DNA of 64,000 nucleotides from Bacteroidota bacterium. GTDB lineage: Bacteria; Bacteroidota; Ignavibacteria; UBA10030; UBA6906. Position 1 is the stretch's first letter; every line of letters begins with the position of its first letter. Shown here in pieces: positions 37,516-46,886 of the stretch. Made by a program: the position numbers and the translations under genes. Under the pieces are notes generated by a model. That model searched no databases, had not been told where the DNA came from, and saw nothing but the letters and a program-made list of their open reading frames with translations. The stretch lies in the NCBI GenBank assembly GCA_019637975.1, contig JAHBUR010000015.1, forward strand, positions 30,542 to 94,541. The letters run 5' to 3'.

Positions 37516-38442
37516 ATGGCAGATGAGCAAACCGGGAAAGCCGGCATCGGAACAAAAGCACTGAAGATCATCGGCGTCATCACCGCAATCATCTCCCTGA
37601 TACTCGGTGTCCGTCAGATTGTGAATATGATTCAGGAGAATGCGGTCCGAAAAAACAAAGCTTTTGAACTGAAGGCGGAAGCGCAACATCTCGCGGCATC
37701 GGGTCTCTACAGCAAAGCATGGGACACGATGACGCAAGCTGTTGAATTAAACAGCGCGGAGCACGAAGCCCGGGTCGGGCTTGCAATGGAATGGCTGCGC
37801 AATGCCCGCATCTCCGGAACCGGGAGCCAGCCGGAAAAATCATTCTCCGACATTGTGAACAAACTGTCACCCGTGCTGCACCGGGCAATTGATACGACGC
37901 GCAGCGCATACGCCGCAACTGTTCGTGCTCACATCGGCTGGGCCGGATACTTGCTGTTCAAAGAAGGGGATCGAAGTGTGAAAGTCGAAGAGCATTTCCG
38001 CGAAGCGCTCCGGCTCGATTCGACGAACGTGTACGCGCATGTCATGTACGGTTTCTGGCTGCTGTATCCCGGACATAGCGGCGGCACACTTGACGAAGCG
38101 AACGCGCATTTTGCCGGAGCGGTGAACAGTGGCATGCAAAGACACTACGTCCGGCACCTGATGATTGCGGCATATCAAAACAGGCAGCGCCCCGACTGTC
38201 AGGCGCACATCATCAAGGTTGCCAATGAGATGCGCAGGAACGGCGAAGTGATGGAACGTGCCGACCGCGAGAGAATTTTAGGCGACGCGTACTTTCTCTA
38301 CCGCAACGAGATTTTCGATGAAGTCGGCAGGATTCTGTCTCCCGACGAACACCTCGCAACGTTTACCTACCTGACCGATGGCGTTGATCTCGATGGCAAA
38401 CCGTACTTGAAGGAAGCCCTCGCACGCTTCAAGAACCCTTGA
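37516..38442 (+). CDS. Membrane-anchored TPR protein
   Basis: A 308-residue protein with one N-terminal transmembrane helix (IIGVITAIISLILGVRQIV, about 18-36) and a TPR-like helical body (FELKAEAQHLAASGLYSKAW, DTMTQAVELNSAEHEARVG, VEEHFREALRLDSTNVYAHV). No catalytic motif. AGGAG precedes the ATG. It is followed by a hairpin terminator at 38556. Confidence 0.8.
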   Translation: MADEQTGKAGIGTKALKIIGVITAIISLILGVRQIVNMIQENAVRKNKAFELKAEAQHLAASGLYSKAWDTMTQAVELNSAEHEARVGLAMEWLRNARISGTGSQPEKSFSDIVNKLSPVLHRAIDTTRSAYAATVRAHIGWAGYLLFKEGDRSVKVEEHFREALRLDSTNVYAHVMYGFWLLYPGHSGGTLDEANAHFAGAVNSGMQRHYVRHLMIAAYQNRQRPDCQAHIIKVANEMRRNGEVMERADRERILGDAYFLYRNEIFDEVGRILSPDEHLATFTYLTDGVDLDGKPYLKEALARFKNP

Positions 38443-38555
38443 CCGGGTGTACGGGGGGGGAAACAGCGCGGCGATCTCTGTGTGCACACCGCCGCGAGTG
38501 CTGAGTGCAACTGATGTGCAAGCAACAAGACGAAGTACAAAGCAGGAAGCAGTAT

Positions 38556-38590
38556 GAAATGCTCCGCAACCGTGCGGGGCATTTCTGTTT
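38556..38590 (+). terminator. Hairpin terminator
   Basis: A 12-bp imperfect stem (gaaatgctccgc / gcggggcatttc, one G-T pair) with a 6-base loop, followed by TGTTT. It lies about 110 bases past the TPR gene and upstream of tRNA-Val. Confidence 0.7.
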
Positions 38591-38667
38591 CAGGAGTGTT
38601 GATGCGAAGGGAAAAGCAGGGTTGCTTTCCACGGCCAAATTCATTACTCTAATGAGGCAATTTCCAA

Positions 38668-38742
38668 GGACGCTTAGCTCAGTTGGTCTAGAGCGCCTGC
38701 CTTACAAGCAGGAGGTCACTGGTTCAACTCCAGTAGCGTCCA
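38668..38742 (+). tRNA. tRNA-Val (anticodon TAC)
   Basis: Acceptor GGACGCT / AGCGTCC, D arm AGCTCAGTTGGTCTAGAGCG, anticodon loop CTTACAA on CCTGC/GCAGG, T arm CTGGTTCAACTCCAG. The length is 75 bases including the discriminator. A hairpin (atcccgac / gtcgggat, 38756-38778) follows and probably ends the transcript. Confidence 0.95.
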
Positions 38743-38817
38743 CAAGCGCCTGCTTATCCCGACAAACAGCGTCGGGATTCTCATTCCGACATCGAAGTTA
38801 GCGCCAGTTGCGTTCAC

Positions 38818-38847
38818 AAAAAAAATCCCGACGGAGTCGGGATTTTT
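38818..38847 (-). terminator. Terminator of the PGA locus (minus strand)
   Basis: An 8-bp stem (atcccgac / gtcgggat) with a 3-base loop and A/T runs on both sides. On the minus strand seven T follow the stem, just after the stop at 38866. Confidence 0.85.
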
Positions 38848-38865
38848 GCCTTAGAACCCCGCCCG

Positions 38866-41800
38866 TTATTTCAGCAACAATAGTTTCTTTGTGGTCGCCC
38901 CTGCTTCAGTCTGCAGCCTGCAAAAATAGATGCCGGTTGCTGCCTGCGCGGCATCCCAACGAACCCGATAGTTTCCGGCAGGTTGCTCCGCTCCAACAAG
39001 TTGTGCGACTTGCTGACCGAGTATGTTGTAAATGTTCAGTCTCACCTTTGATAAACCCGAAAGTGTGTACTGAATGGTTGTCGAACTGTTGAACGGGTTC
39101 GGGTAGTTTTGGAGCAACAGGAAACCTCCGGAGGGAATCACGTCCGCTGATTCGACAGAGGTTGTGAGTTGGCTGTAACGGGTTTCATTGTACGTGATTG
39201 ATGCGTTGGTTGTCGAGGACGATGTCTTGACTTGCACCCAGTAGTAGTCATTCGGAGTCACGGACTTCACGGACGGGTCCACTTGCATCCAATCCGACCA
39301 TTCAATGATCCCGACATCGTCGAACCATGTACTGCCGTTTCCCGATGATGGAGATGAACTTGTAAGTTGAATGTCAAAGAATGTCGTATTGGCAGCGGGG
39401 GCAAACTCCCTGTGATACAGCGCCCAGTCGGTCGTTCCGTTTACGAATGAACCGATGTCGGTTGAGCCAATCTCTAAGCCGCTTCTCGAACTGTAGTATT
39501 TCACTCTGATAATTGCATTGTTTGCATTGGAGGTTTTGACGTATCCGTAGAGGGAGTGTTTGGAAGAGGGAGAATTGCACAGTATACGCTTTTCAAGATT
39601 GGCTGTTGCTGTTCCCGATCCCGCTGCCCGGCGTTGCAACAACGACCGGCGTCCCCGGTAGTATGCAGTTGAATCATACTCGCCCCCGCCAACGTTCCAC
39701 AGAGCGCAACCCTCGTTCTCAAAATTCCCGAACCAAACAACATCCCGCCCCAACCGGTATTGCCACGAACCCGAAGGACTCACCCTCTCGATAGACGAGA
39801 TGCTGCCGCTTCTCATCAGGCGCAACGGCGCGGACACCCACTCTGCTCCTGCTTGTTGAATGCTGAGGGGAGATGTGTGGGAGATCGTCGAAGGCTGAAG
39901 CAGCGTTGTATCGAGCACAATGCCGGCAGTTACCGACTCGGAATCAACGATCATGTACGTGCCGAGATCTTTTGAGCGTTTTGAGAGATAGTTGAGAAGA
40001 TGAAGTCCGAATTCGCCTGATGCCCTGCGGGGAATGTAGTGATCGATAAACGCGGGAGTTACCGAGTAGTCGTGGAATCCCCGTTGATCGATTTTTGCAT
40101 TGAGAATTGCGGTAGGCATTGTTTCCGGATATTCGAGGTCAAACGTGAAATTGCCGAGTGAGTGGGCGATCAGCTTTCCTTGGTACGCCTGAAATCCCTG
40201 GAGAATATGCGGGTGATGGCAGATGACGACATCTGCGCCGTTGTCAATGGCTTGCTGCCGAATCTGAATATCGGCGGGAAGGGGGGAATGCATGAACGGA
40301 GAATACTCTTCATCGGCTCCCTCATCTATCTCAATGCCTCTCGATGGCGCAAAGGAATATTCGCTGCCCGAATGCATCTCGACAACAACAAGGTCAGCAA
40401 TATTCCGTACAGTATCGATTTGATTGCGGAGATTGCAAGGTGTCAGGTTGGCGAAACCCGGCTTGTTAAACCCCGCATTGAGGAACGGCTGCTCGTTGTT
40501 GTATTGTCCCGTTCGATCACTGGAAGCAACAAAAGCAATACACACTCCGGATTGTGAATAAAAGGCCGGAAGGAGCGCTTCGTAGGAGTCGGCTCCGGCG
40601 CCTGAAAAAACAATGTTGCTATTTCTCAAAACGGATTGCATCTGCTGCAATCCTGCAAGTCCGTAGTCAATCACGTGGTTGTTGGCGAGCGTTACGACAT
40701 CAATTCCTGCATACGTCAATCCTGCAACGTTTGCGGGAGAACTTCTGAACACTACGCTTTTCGTCGGGTGGGGGGTTCCGGTGCTGGTAAGCGCGCTTTC
40801 GAGATTGGCAACGGTGATATCTGCTGCATCGCCGAGGTATGGCCGGGTTGGCGCAAAGATTGCCTGCACGCCCTGCGTGGGAATAATTCCGCCGGCTTGT
40901 TCATATCTGCGTGCCATCATAATGTCGCCGACGAAGTTTATCATGATCGGAAATGTCGTCTCACCGGGATCCACCTGAATCCGGCAGGATGCGCTTCCGC
41001 TCATCCCGCCCGGACTCGCAGCTTTTAGCAGAACCGTGTAAGGATGATCATCTTCGACGACGAATGTGTGCTGAGGATTGGGCAAGATGCTGGTTGTCTC
41101 ATCACCAAAATTCCACAAAAAAGAATATGCCGTAGAGTCGGGAGTGACATGACTGAAGAACTGAACGTCGACGCTGTTCACGCCAAACCGGTTTGCATAG
41201 ACACTGCCTATTGAGTAAGAGATTGAGACGACCGGCACGATAGGCAGTTCACTCGTGATGTCGACAATATCATCGAAAAAGATGACCGAGTGCGGGTCCA
41301 CAGGTCTGCTGTTAATAAATACCAAGCCGGTAATAGTGGGGAGACGGCCGTACCGGGCGAGCCAATCATCTGCAATGGGAAGTTGATAGCGGTTCCACGA
41401 GCGGATCGGGAACGCCCCCTGATACACCGTGATCCACTCAGCCGGGCTTACTTGTTGTGTTCCGGCGAAGCAATACATCAACGTACGCGATGAATCGTCG
41501 ATCACGCCGAAACCCTGAATCTCGCCGACACTGTCAATGTATGCCGCGACTTGCCAGACACTTCCGGTATCAAGGTTGCAGGGTGGGATTGCTTCGATCT
41601 TCCATGTATTCCCCCACAACTTCAGCGAATAGCGCGAGCCGGCATGCGGCAGAAGTGAGTCCACAGACCACGCATTGGGATGCTCGTCACGGCCCGGATA
41701 GGAGTTGAGATGAACTGTTCCGGACTCGAAGTTCTCGATTGTGTCTGCTACGGATTGAGAAAGCGTAACGTTCCGATTGTCTTGGGGGAAAGAAGAAGCG

Positions 41801-41886
41801 ACAACGAGAAGGGTCATCGCAAGCAACAATTCACAGCGAAATGTACGTAGATTGTTTGTCACGTTGTCCGATCCATTCCAAGTCAT
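38866..41886 (-). CDS. T9SS-sorted CapA-domain (PGA-related) multidomain protein
   Basis: A 1006-residue surface protein. A signal-like N-terminus (ELLLAMTLLVVASS) is followed by a jelly-roll-like module (about 45-215), a PKD-type domain (about 225-305, WNFGDETTS), and a CapA/PgsA metallophosphatase-like domain (about 313-620: FVGDIMMARR, NLESA, ANNHVIDYG, HSGSEY, CHHPHILQGF, HSLGNFTFD). A second jelly-roll-like module (about 715-865) and a type IX C-terminal domain (QNYPNPFNSSTTIQY) complete it. CapA proteins act in attachment or processing of poly-gamma-glutamate. Here the domain appears to be displayed outside the outer membrane. It is the last gene of the locus that begins with pgsB. The start could be the ATG at 41886 or a GTG at 41859. 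Confidence 0.88.
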   Translation of the reverse strand: MTWNGSDNVTNNLRTFRCELLLAMTLLVVASSFPQDNRNVTLSQSVADTIENFESGTVHLNSYPGRDEHPNAWSVDSLLPHAGSRYSLKLWGNTWKIEAIPPCNLDTGSVWQVAAYIDSVGEIQGFGVIDDSSRTLMYCFAGTQQVSPAEWITVYQGAFPIRSWNRYQLPIADDWLARYGRLPTITGLVFINSRPVDPHSVIFFDDIVDITSELPIVPVVSISYSIGSVYANRFGVNSVDVQFFSHVTPDSTAYSFLWNFGDETTSILPNPQHTFVVEDDHPYTVLLKAASPGGMSGSASCRIQVDPGETTFPIMINFVGDIMMARRYEQAGGIIPTQGVQAIFAPTRPYLGDAADITVANLESALTSTGTPHPTKSVVFRSSPANVAGLTYAGIDVVTLANNHVIDYGLAGLQQMQSVLRNSNIVFSGAGADSYEALLPAFYSQSGVCIAFVASSDRTGQYNNEQPFLNAGFNKPGFANLTPCNLRNQIDTVRNIADLVVVEMHSGSEYSFAPSRGIEIDEGADEEYSPFMHSPLPADIQIRQQAIDNGADVVICHHPHILQGFQAYQGKLIAHSLGNFTFDLEYPETMPTAILNAKIDQRGFHDYSVTPAFIDHYIPRRASGEFGLHLLNYLSKRSKDLGTYMIVDSESVTAGIVLDTTLLQPSTISHTSPLSIQQAGAEWVSAPLRLMRSGSISSIERVSPSGSWQYRLGRDVVWFGNFENEGCALWNVGGGEYDSTAYYRGRRSLLQRRAAGSGTATANLEKRILCNSPSSKHSLYGYVKTSNANNAIIRVKYYSSRSGLEIGSTDIGSFVNGTTDWALYHREFAPAANTTFFDIQLTSSSPSSGNGSTWFDDVGIIEWSDWMQVDPSVKSVTPNDYYWVQVKTSSSTTNASITYNETRYSQLTTSVESADVIPSGGFLLLQNYPNPFNSSTTIQYTLSGLSKVRLNIYNILGQQVAQLVGAEQPAGNYRVRWDAAQAATGIYFCRLQTEAGATTKKLLLLK

Positions 41887-41950
41887 ATTCGGCCTTCACG
41901 CACTACGTCGTTCGGCCAAACGTTGCACCCCCTGTCGCGTGTGAACGCCA

Positions 41951-41973
41951 CGGGGTTGCATTGAGCAACCCCG
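41951..41973 (-). other. Intercistronic hairpin
   Basis: A 9-bp perfect stem (cggggttgc / gcaaccccg) with a 5-base loop lies between the C25-like and CapA-domain genes. No T-run follows, so it may stabilise or process mRNA instead of terminating it. Confidence 0.55.
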
Positions 41974-42004
41974 GCATATGTGACGATCCTCTTCAGTCTC
42001 CGCC

Positions 42005-45000
42005 CTATTTCAGGAGGATCATCTTGCGAACGCTTGAGAATACCTGGCCGTTTACTCCTTCTGCCTTCAGATGTATGAAGTAGACTCCGCTTGCGACGCT
42101 CATATTTGCATCGCTTTGCGAGTTCCATTCAGCGATCTTATTTCCTGCCGATTGTACTTCGTTGACGAGCATGCTTACCTCTTGCCCGAGGATATTGCAG
42201 ATCCTGAGTGACACCTTGCTATCAAACGGAAGGGCATATCTGATAACAGTTGTTGGATTGAAGGGATTGGGGAAATTTTGCGCAAGGGAATACTCGAACG
42301 GCAATGCAAGAAGTTCCGGTGATTTCACGCCCGTGAGGATCGTCGGAGGGCGTGTTGTCCATCGTATAGTGGTTCCATCCCGAACCTCGGTGGCGCTTGA
42401 AGGATACGCACTATTGTACATATACTGCAAGCCTACCGTTTGGGCGCTGTTTTCGATGCCGATAGTGCACGATCCCTCTTCTCCTACAATCCGGTATTGG
42501 AAGATAATCTCGCCGTCGCCCGTCGGGGTGGGATAGAATGCCGGGTCGCAGAGTATGATTTGAAATGACTCGCGCAAAGTCGTACTGCCGAAATGACCGA
42601 CGGAATCCCACTCAACAATGAATCGATGCGTTGACGCATCATTGTAGTGGAACAATTTGCTGGTCGGGTTGTTGCTGTTCTCGAACAAATCATCCCAAAA
42701 CACAGCCACCATATTATTGACATTGTCGCTGTTGGGGAGCGGATAGTTGTTGTAGTTTGTCTGTGTTCCGGAACCGAACGCTATCCAGCCATCAGAGCTG
42801 ACGCGGACTGTTGTGAACTGTGTGCCGTAGTACTTGAACGTGAAAGGCAGCGTCACCGTTACGGTGAAATCTCCCGGCGAAACGTACGGCACACGTGTTC
42901 CGACACCCCTGATTTCCACCCATTCGAACTTCGGTGACTGCTCGTAGAGGGAATCATCATTGGAGTAGGCATAATACCCGTGTGCGTCAGGGCCGGTTGG
43001 GTCCGCGCCCACAGGAAGTCCGACATTTAGTGAGAATGTGCGTAGAACTGAATAGGGGTAGTTGCCGCTCCGAGTGCTCAGAAGCAGGGAAAAGCTGTGG
43101 GACGACTCCAACGGGCATGACTCTGCAACTCTGACAACAAAGTAGTCGGCTGAACTGGTTGCGCTGTCGCCGACAGCCAGCGGGCCGAAACTGGCGGTAG
43201 AGTCGAGAACGGTGATGTACGGATCATCCGTTCGAAGGATTCCCACGACATCGGGGGCTATATCTTCGCCGGTATTGCGAATCTTGAGATAGAGGCGTGC
43301 TGTTTCTCCGGGATCAAGGCGACCGTTCTGACGCGATGACCCTTGATCATCAACAACAGTCGATGCATACTCGAGATTGCATCCAACAACATCCTTGTAA
43401 GTCAGGTAGCTCCATGAGTGTAACGAACTGCTGACATTCAGTTGCAGCGAGATTCTCGACCCCACAGGAGTTGTGGGCTTCAAGTAGAACTGCAGCGGCG
43501 ATCCGTTCCCCGACGCCGAATCATTCGGCACGATGGTTCCATACGCTACCGGTCCCGGGTTCACCACCACCGTATGTGTAGTATCTGAAACGGAAAGCGT
43601 TGCCTGAACATGTGCGGAGGGCTGCGTTCCCCAATTTTTGAGCCGGTACGAAATCTCGAAAGTCTCATTCGGGTTGATTTTGCCGTCAAGGTTTCCGCTG
43701 ACTTCTGTGATTGCAGGCTCACCCAACGGGGCGACGTGTTCTTCGCTTGAAACAACTGCAATGCTGCCCTCCACCGGTACCACGCGCTGACCCCGCACGA
43801 CAATCGAAAGCGTATCGATTCTTGATGACAGTAACTCAAGAGTTGCGGAGCCAGAAGCATCGGTAATGCCTGTTGCGTACACACTATCGCTTGCAACGCA
43901 AATCTCAGCCCCCGCAACGGGAACTGACGTTAGCGAATCAAGAACCGTAACTTGAATTTGGTCGTATCCTATGGAAATCTGACGTGTGTGGTTGACGTGT
44001 ACGTTTTCCGGCACGTTCTTCCATAGATATGTACTCGGATCCCCGAGAACGGCATAAGCTCTGAAATGCAGAGGTACATACGGGTCGGAAGGAGTGTACA
44101 AATTGTACATGCGTATCTTGCCGCGCAACAATGATTGGGCCGGAGTATGCAGTCCTTCCTGGAAAAGTGCAACGTAAATGCCTTTGTCTATTGCATTGTT
44201 GTACTTTGTATGCGTGTTTCCCCACGTCGGGCCGACGAATGCGCAAGCGCCACGCGGAGTTGTAGCAGTCCCGAGTTCAAGCCATTGTTCGCCAAAACAG
44301 TTGCTGCCGCTTACGGCAAAGTTTGCCACACCGCATCCGATGCTTGTCACGAAGGTAAGCATCTCGCCATTGTTCACTGACGACACGTTCGTCGTACTAA
44401 ACGGATAGCAGTTTGCCAGGGTCCATCCGCTGCTGGTTCCTTCGCCACGATAATTCAGAAAGCTGCGGCCGTTGTTGATTGCGGTGATAACATTCGAAAC
44501 GTTGTAGATGCACGGGCCTTGGTAAAGATTCAATAACGTGTCAATCGTAAACCCGCCGCTCTCTCTCATGATATTCGACACCCATCGCTTCGTTTCAGGT
44601 TGTGTCGGGTACGCATTGTTCGCACAAACCACGGCGTGCGTGAACCAATCCCTGTTGGTACGATACGGAGTACGTTCGTACTTGATAATTTTGTTGATGA
44701 TTGTCTGCAATCCGCTCACGGTACTGTGTGTGAACCGGCCGATGTACGCCTCCGGAAATACATCGTTCCCTTCTATTTCCACAAAGTAGTCCTCGTTGGC
44801 AAACGATTGTCCGGAGGCAGCCTTGATGGGCACATAACCGTAGTCTCCGCCGAGCAGAACATAGGTCGGCGGATATATCCAGTGAGAATAGCATTGCGTG
44901 ATATAGTTTTTGATGATGTCGGGATTTGAGCTGGTGGCGCCGATTTCACTAAACTTGGTGAGCCTGACGTAGGTTCCGGTTTTATGTTTCCACTGCACGT

Positions 45001-45781
45001 AAGGCAGAAACGCCGTTGCAAACGTGTCGGGCACAATACACAAAAGAACCTCGCGCCCGGTTTCAAGCCCGCCGAAGTTCCTGTTGAGAACGCTCTCGTA
45101 GTTGAGAAACGAACTTCGGTACACAGCACCAAATGAACGTGGAATTGCCCGTTTCGGGCTGGTTTTAGGATTGATTCCCGTTCCCCCTCCATAGTTCACT
45201 CGTATGGTAATCGAGGTTGTGATGTAAACTTCCTTGGTTGCTGCATTGTACTGTACAGGATAAATAGCAACCCTCGCAATGCGAAAATCCCTGAACACAA
45301 CAGGGTCGTCAATTGTCGCAATTGTCGCGGGGTAGAGGCTCGCAGAATGGTAGGCGTCTTCACTCTCAACAAAAGGTGGCTGAGGGGATCCTTCCTCCCA
45401 TGACGGCTTGGCCGGAGGCAGAGCAAAACCGCTATATTTTTCCATAGCTCCCGTCTCTATCACGTGCACGGTTGCATCACCTCTGTCCGGGATAATAATC
45501 ATCTCGGCAATATACGGCACCGACGGATGCCCGGCTTGGTCGGAGCTCATATCGTTCAGAAGATCAATGGAGTGATAGAGTTTGCCGTCGCCCGTGACAT
45601 GGTTCACTTCAAAGCCGGGCACGTCCACCTTCAGAACAGTGGTAGTGCCATCGTCTTGAAGAACAGTCACTTTCGGAGCCGCAGGCAGTGCGCTTCCATT
45701 TTTCAGCGATACCCATTCAGTTCGTCCGGCCGACGTCAGCAATGCAATCGCCAGCGACAATGTGCAAGAAATTCGTATCAT
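42005..45781 (-). CDS. C25 (gingipain-like) T9SS protein with altered catalytic His
   Basis: A 1258-residue secreted protein. A signal peptide is followed by a propeptide-like beta domain (about 30-200) and a C25-like caspase-fold region (about 230-590: VLLGGDYGYVP, NEDYF, EAYIGRF, FVTSIGCGVANF with the likely catalytic Cys near 483). The motif that normally reads Gly-His-Gly appears as NYRGEGTSSGW, so the catalytic His is Glu (about 447). Ig-like domains (about 600-900), a lectin-like segment and a type IX C-terminal domain (QNFPNPFNPTTVIRYA) follow. Either it is an inactive binder or its chemistry differs. Its position between the LVIVD lipoprotein and CapA genes ties it to the PGA locus. 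Confidence 0.85.
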   Translation of the reverse strand: MIRISCTLSLAIALLTSAGRTEWVSLKNGSALPAAPKVTVLQDDGTTTVLKVDVPGFEVNHVTGDGKLYHSIDLLNDMSSDQAGHPSVPYIAEMIIIPDRGDATVHVIETGAMEKYSGFALPPAKPSWEEGSPQPPFVESEDAYHSASLYPATIATIDDPVVFRDFRIARVAIYPVQYNAATKEVYITTSITIRVNYGGGTGINPKTSPKRAIPRSFGAVYRSSFLNYESVLNRNFGGLETGREVLLCIVPDTFATAFLPYVQWKHKTGTYVRLTKFSEIGATSSNPDIIKNYITQCYSHWIYPPTYVLLGGDYGYVPIKAASGQSFANEDYFVEIEGNDVFPEAYIGRFTHSTVSGLQTIINKIIKYERTPYRTNRDWFTHAVVCANNAYPTQPETKRWVSNIMRESGGFTIDTLLNLYQGPCIYNVSNVITAINNGRSFLNYRGEGTSSGWTLANCYPFSTTNVSSVNNGEMLTFVTSIGCGVANFAVSGSNCFGEQWLELGTATTPRGACAFVGPTWGNTHTKYNNAIDKGIYVALFQEGLHTPAQSLLRGKIRMYNLYTPSDPYVPLHFRAYAVLGDPSTYLWKNVPENVHVNHTRQISIGYDQIQVTVLDSLTSVPVAGAEICVASDSVYATGITDASGSATLELLSSRIDTLSIVVRGQRVVPVEGSIAVVSSEEHVAPLGEPAITEVSGNLDGKINPNETFEISYRLKNWGTQPSAHVQATLSVSDTTHTVVVNPGPVAYGTIVPNDSASGNGSPLQFYLKPTTPVGSRISLQLNVSSSLHSWSYLTYKDVVGCNLEYASTVVDDQGSSRQNGRLDPGETARLYLKIRNTGEDIAPDVVGILRTDDPYITVLDSTASFGPLAVGDSATSSADYFVVRVAESCPLESSHSFSLLLSTRSGNYPYSVLRTFSLNVGLPVGADPTGPDAHGYYAYSNDDSLYEQSPKFEWVEIRGVGTRVPYVSPGDFTVTVTLPFTFKYYGTQFTTVRVSSDGWIAFGSGTQTNYNNYPLPNSDNVNNMVAVFWDDLFENSNNPTSKLFHYNDASTHRFIVEWDSVGHFGSTTLRESFQIILCDPAFYPTPTGDGEIIFQYRIVGEEGSCTIGIENSAQTVGLQYMYNSAYPSSATEVRDGTTIRWTTRPPTILTGVKSPELLALPFEYSLAQNFPNPFNPTTVIRYALPFDSKVSLRICNILGQEVSMLVNEVQSAGNKIAEWNSQSDANMSVASGVYFIHLKAEGVNGQVFSSVRKMILLK

Positions 45782-45840
45782 GTATCACGCCTTCCTTTGT
45801 GGTTCTTAGTTCTCTAATTCAGATGTTGGTGGCTGTATCT

Positions 45841-46857
45841 TCATTGAGCGGGAATCTTGACGATGATCAAGCCTTCAGTCTGGTCGGCGACGTAAACGTA
45901 CCGTTGGTCAACGGCTAATCCAAGGGCATACTTCGTTTCAACAACCCCGATCAACGTCGGTGAGGAAGGTGCAGTAACGGAGAATATCTGCAGGCCTCTC
46001 AGTTCTGTCGTGACGTAAAGACGTCCGCTGCTGTACGCTACTTCCTTCGCGTAACCGCCTGTGGAATATCCGCCGATGATTTTGGGGTTGGCCATGTCGG
46101 AAAAATCAACGACGTAAATTCCTGCTGACCCGCAGGCAACGAAAGCGATCGGCTGGCTTCCCATTAATGCTGCATGCACCGCGTACCCGGGCAAATCCAC
46201 CCATCCAACAGCAAGCTTGTCGGCAGTGTAGAATCCCTGTAAACGGCCGACATCTTTCAGATCGTACAGCGCCCATCCCATCTCTCCGCAAGAAACCACC
46301 AGCAAGCTGTCCGGGGTTGTCGCCATTCCTCGGGCATAACCGGGAGTGATGATTGATCCGCGTGCATCGATATATCCGGGATCAACCTCGGAGACATTGG
46401 CAAAGCGGATACCGGCTTCACCCTTGCCTTCCAGAAGCCAGTCACCAAACACATGTACTTCGTTGGTGCTGCTTGCTGCGCCATAGTGGGCGACGAATGT
46501 CGGGGCGAGGGGGTTTCCCACGTTCACCGTGTTGATGCCGAAAGCTCCTGTTGCAAGGTAGACGATCGAATCCCTTCGAGTGATTTTGTAAGAATATCCG
46601 CGCACGCCGATATAGCACAGAGCGGCAACCTGTGGTGCATCTGCGTTCGCGACATTTACAACTGCTACGCCTCCCTCTCCCTCGGCGACGTAGGCGAGCG
46701 AGTCCTTCAAATCAATATCCTGGGCGTAGCCCGGAACAGGGAGCTTCGCGACAATAGTATAGCCTCCCGTTCCCGGATTCAACGACTCGGGAGCGGTTGG
46801 CTTGGCGCAGCCTGCAATCGCGCATGCACTTAGAACTAGGAAGGCCTGTTTGAACAT
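45841..46857 (-). CDS. LVIVD-repeat lipoprotein
   Basis: A 338-residue lipoprotein. The ATG at 46857 follows GGAGAT and gives a lipobox (AIAGC, Cys near 16). The mature part is a beta-propeller of LVIVD-type repeats (AYVAEGEGGVAVVNV, VYLATGAFGINTVNV, AFVACGSAGIYVVDF, YVADQTEGLIIVKIP). Such proteins are surface or periplasmic scaffolds. It lies between the outer-membrane barrel and C25 genes with short gaps (29 and 59 bases), so it is likely part of one transcript. The longer frame to 47010 overlaps the barrel gene and lacks a signal. Confidence 0.85.
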   Translation of the reverse strand: MFKQAFLVLSACAIAGCAKPTAPESLNPGTGGYTIVAKLPVPGYAQDIDLKDSLAYVAEGEGGVAVVNVANADAPQVAALCYIGVRGYSYKITRRDSIVYLATGAFGINTVNVGNPLAPTFVAHYGAASSTNEVHVFGDWLLEGKGEAGIRFANVSEVDPGYIDARGSIITPGYARGMATTPDSLLVVSCGEMGWALYDLKDVGRLQGFYTADKLAVGWVDLPGYAVHAALMGSQPIAFVACGSAGIYVVDFSDMANPKIIGGYSTGGYAKEVAYSSGRLYVTTELRGLQIFSVTAPSSPTLIGVVETKYALGLAVDQRYVYVADQTEGLIIVKIPAQ

Positions 46858-46886
46858 CTCTTTCCGATCTCCTTTCACTACAATCG

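Noticed and set aside
38505..38801. Plus-strand open frame over tRNA-Val
   Set aside because: The tRNA structure is clear and the frame is its shadow.
42005..45781. Active gingipain
   Set aside because: The His of the catalytic Gly-His-Gly motif is Glu, so activity should not be assumed.
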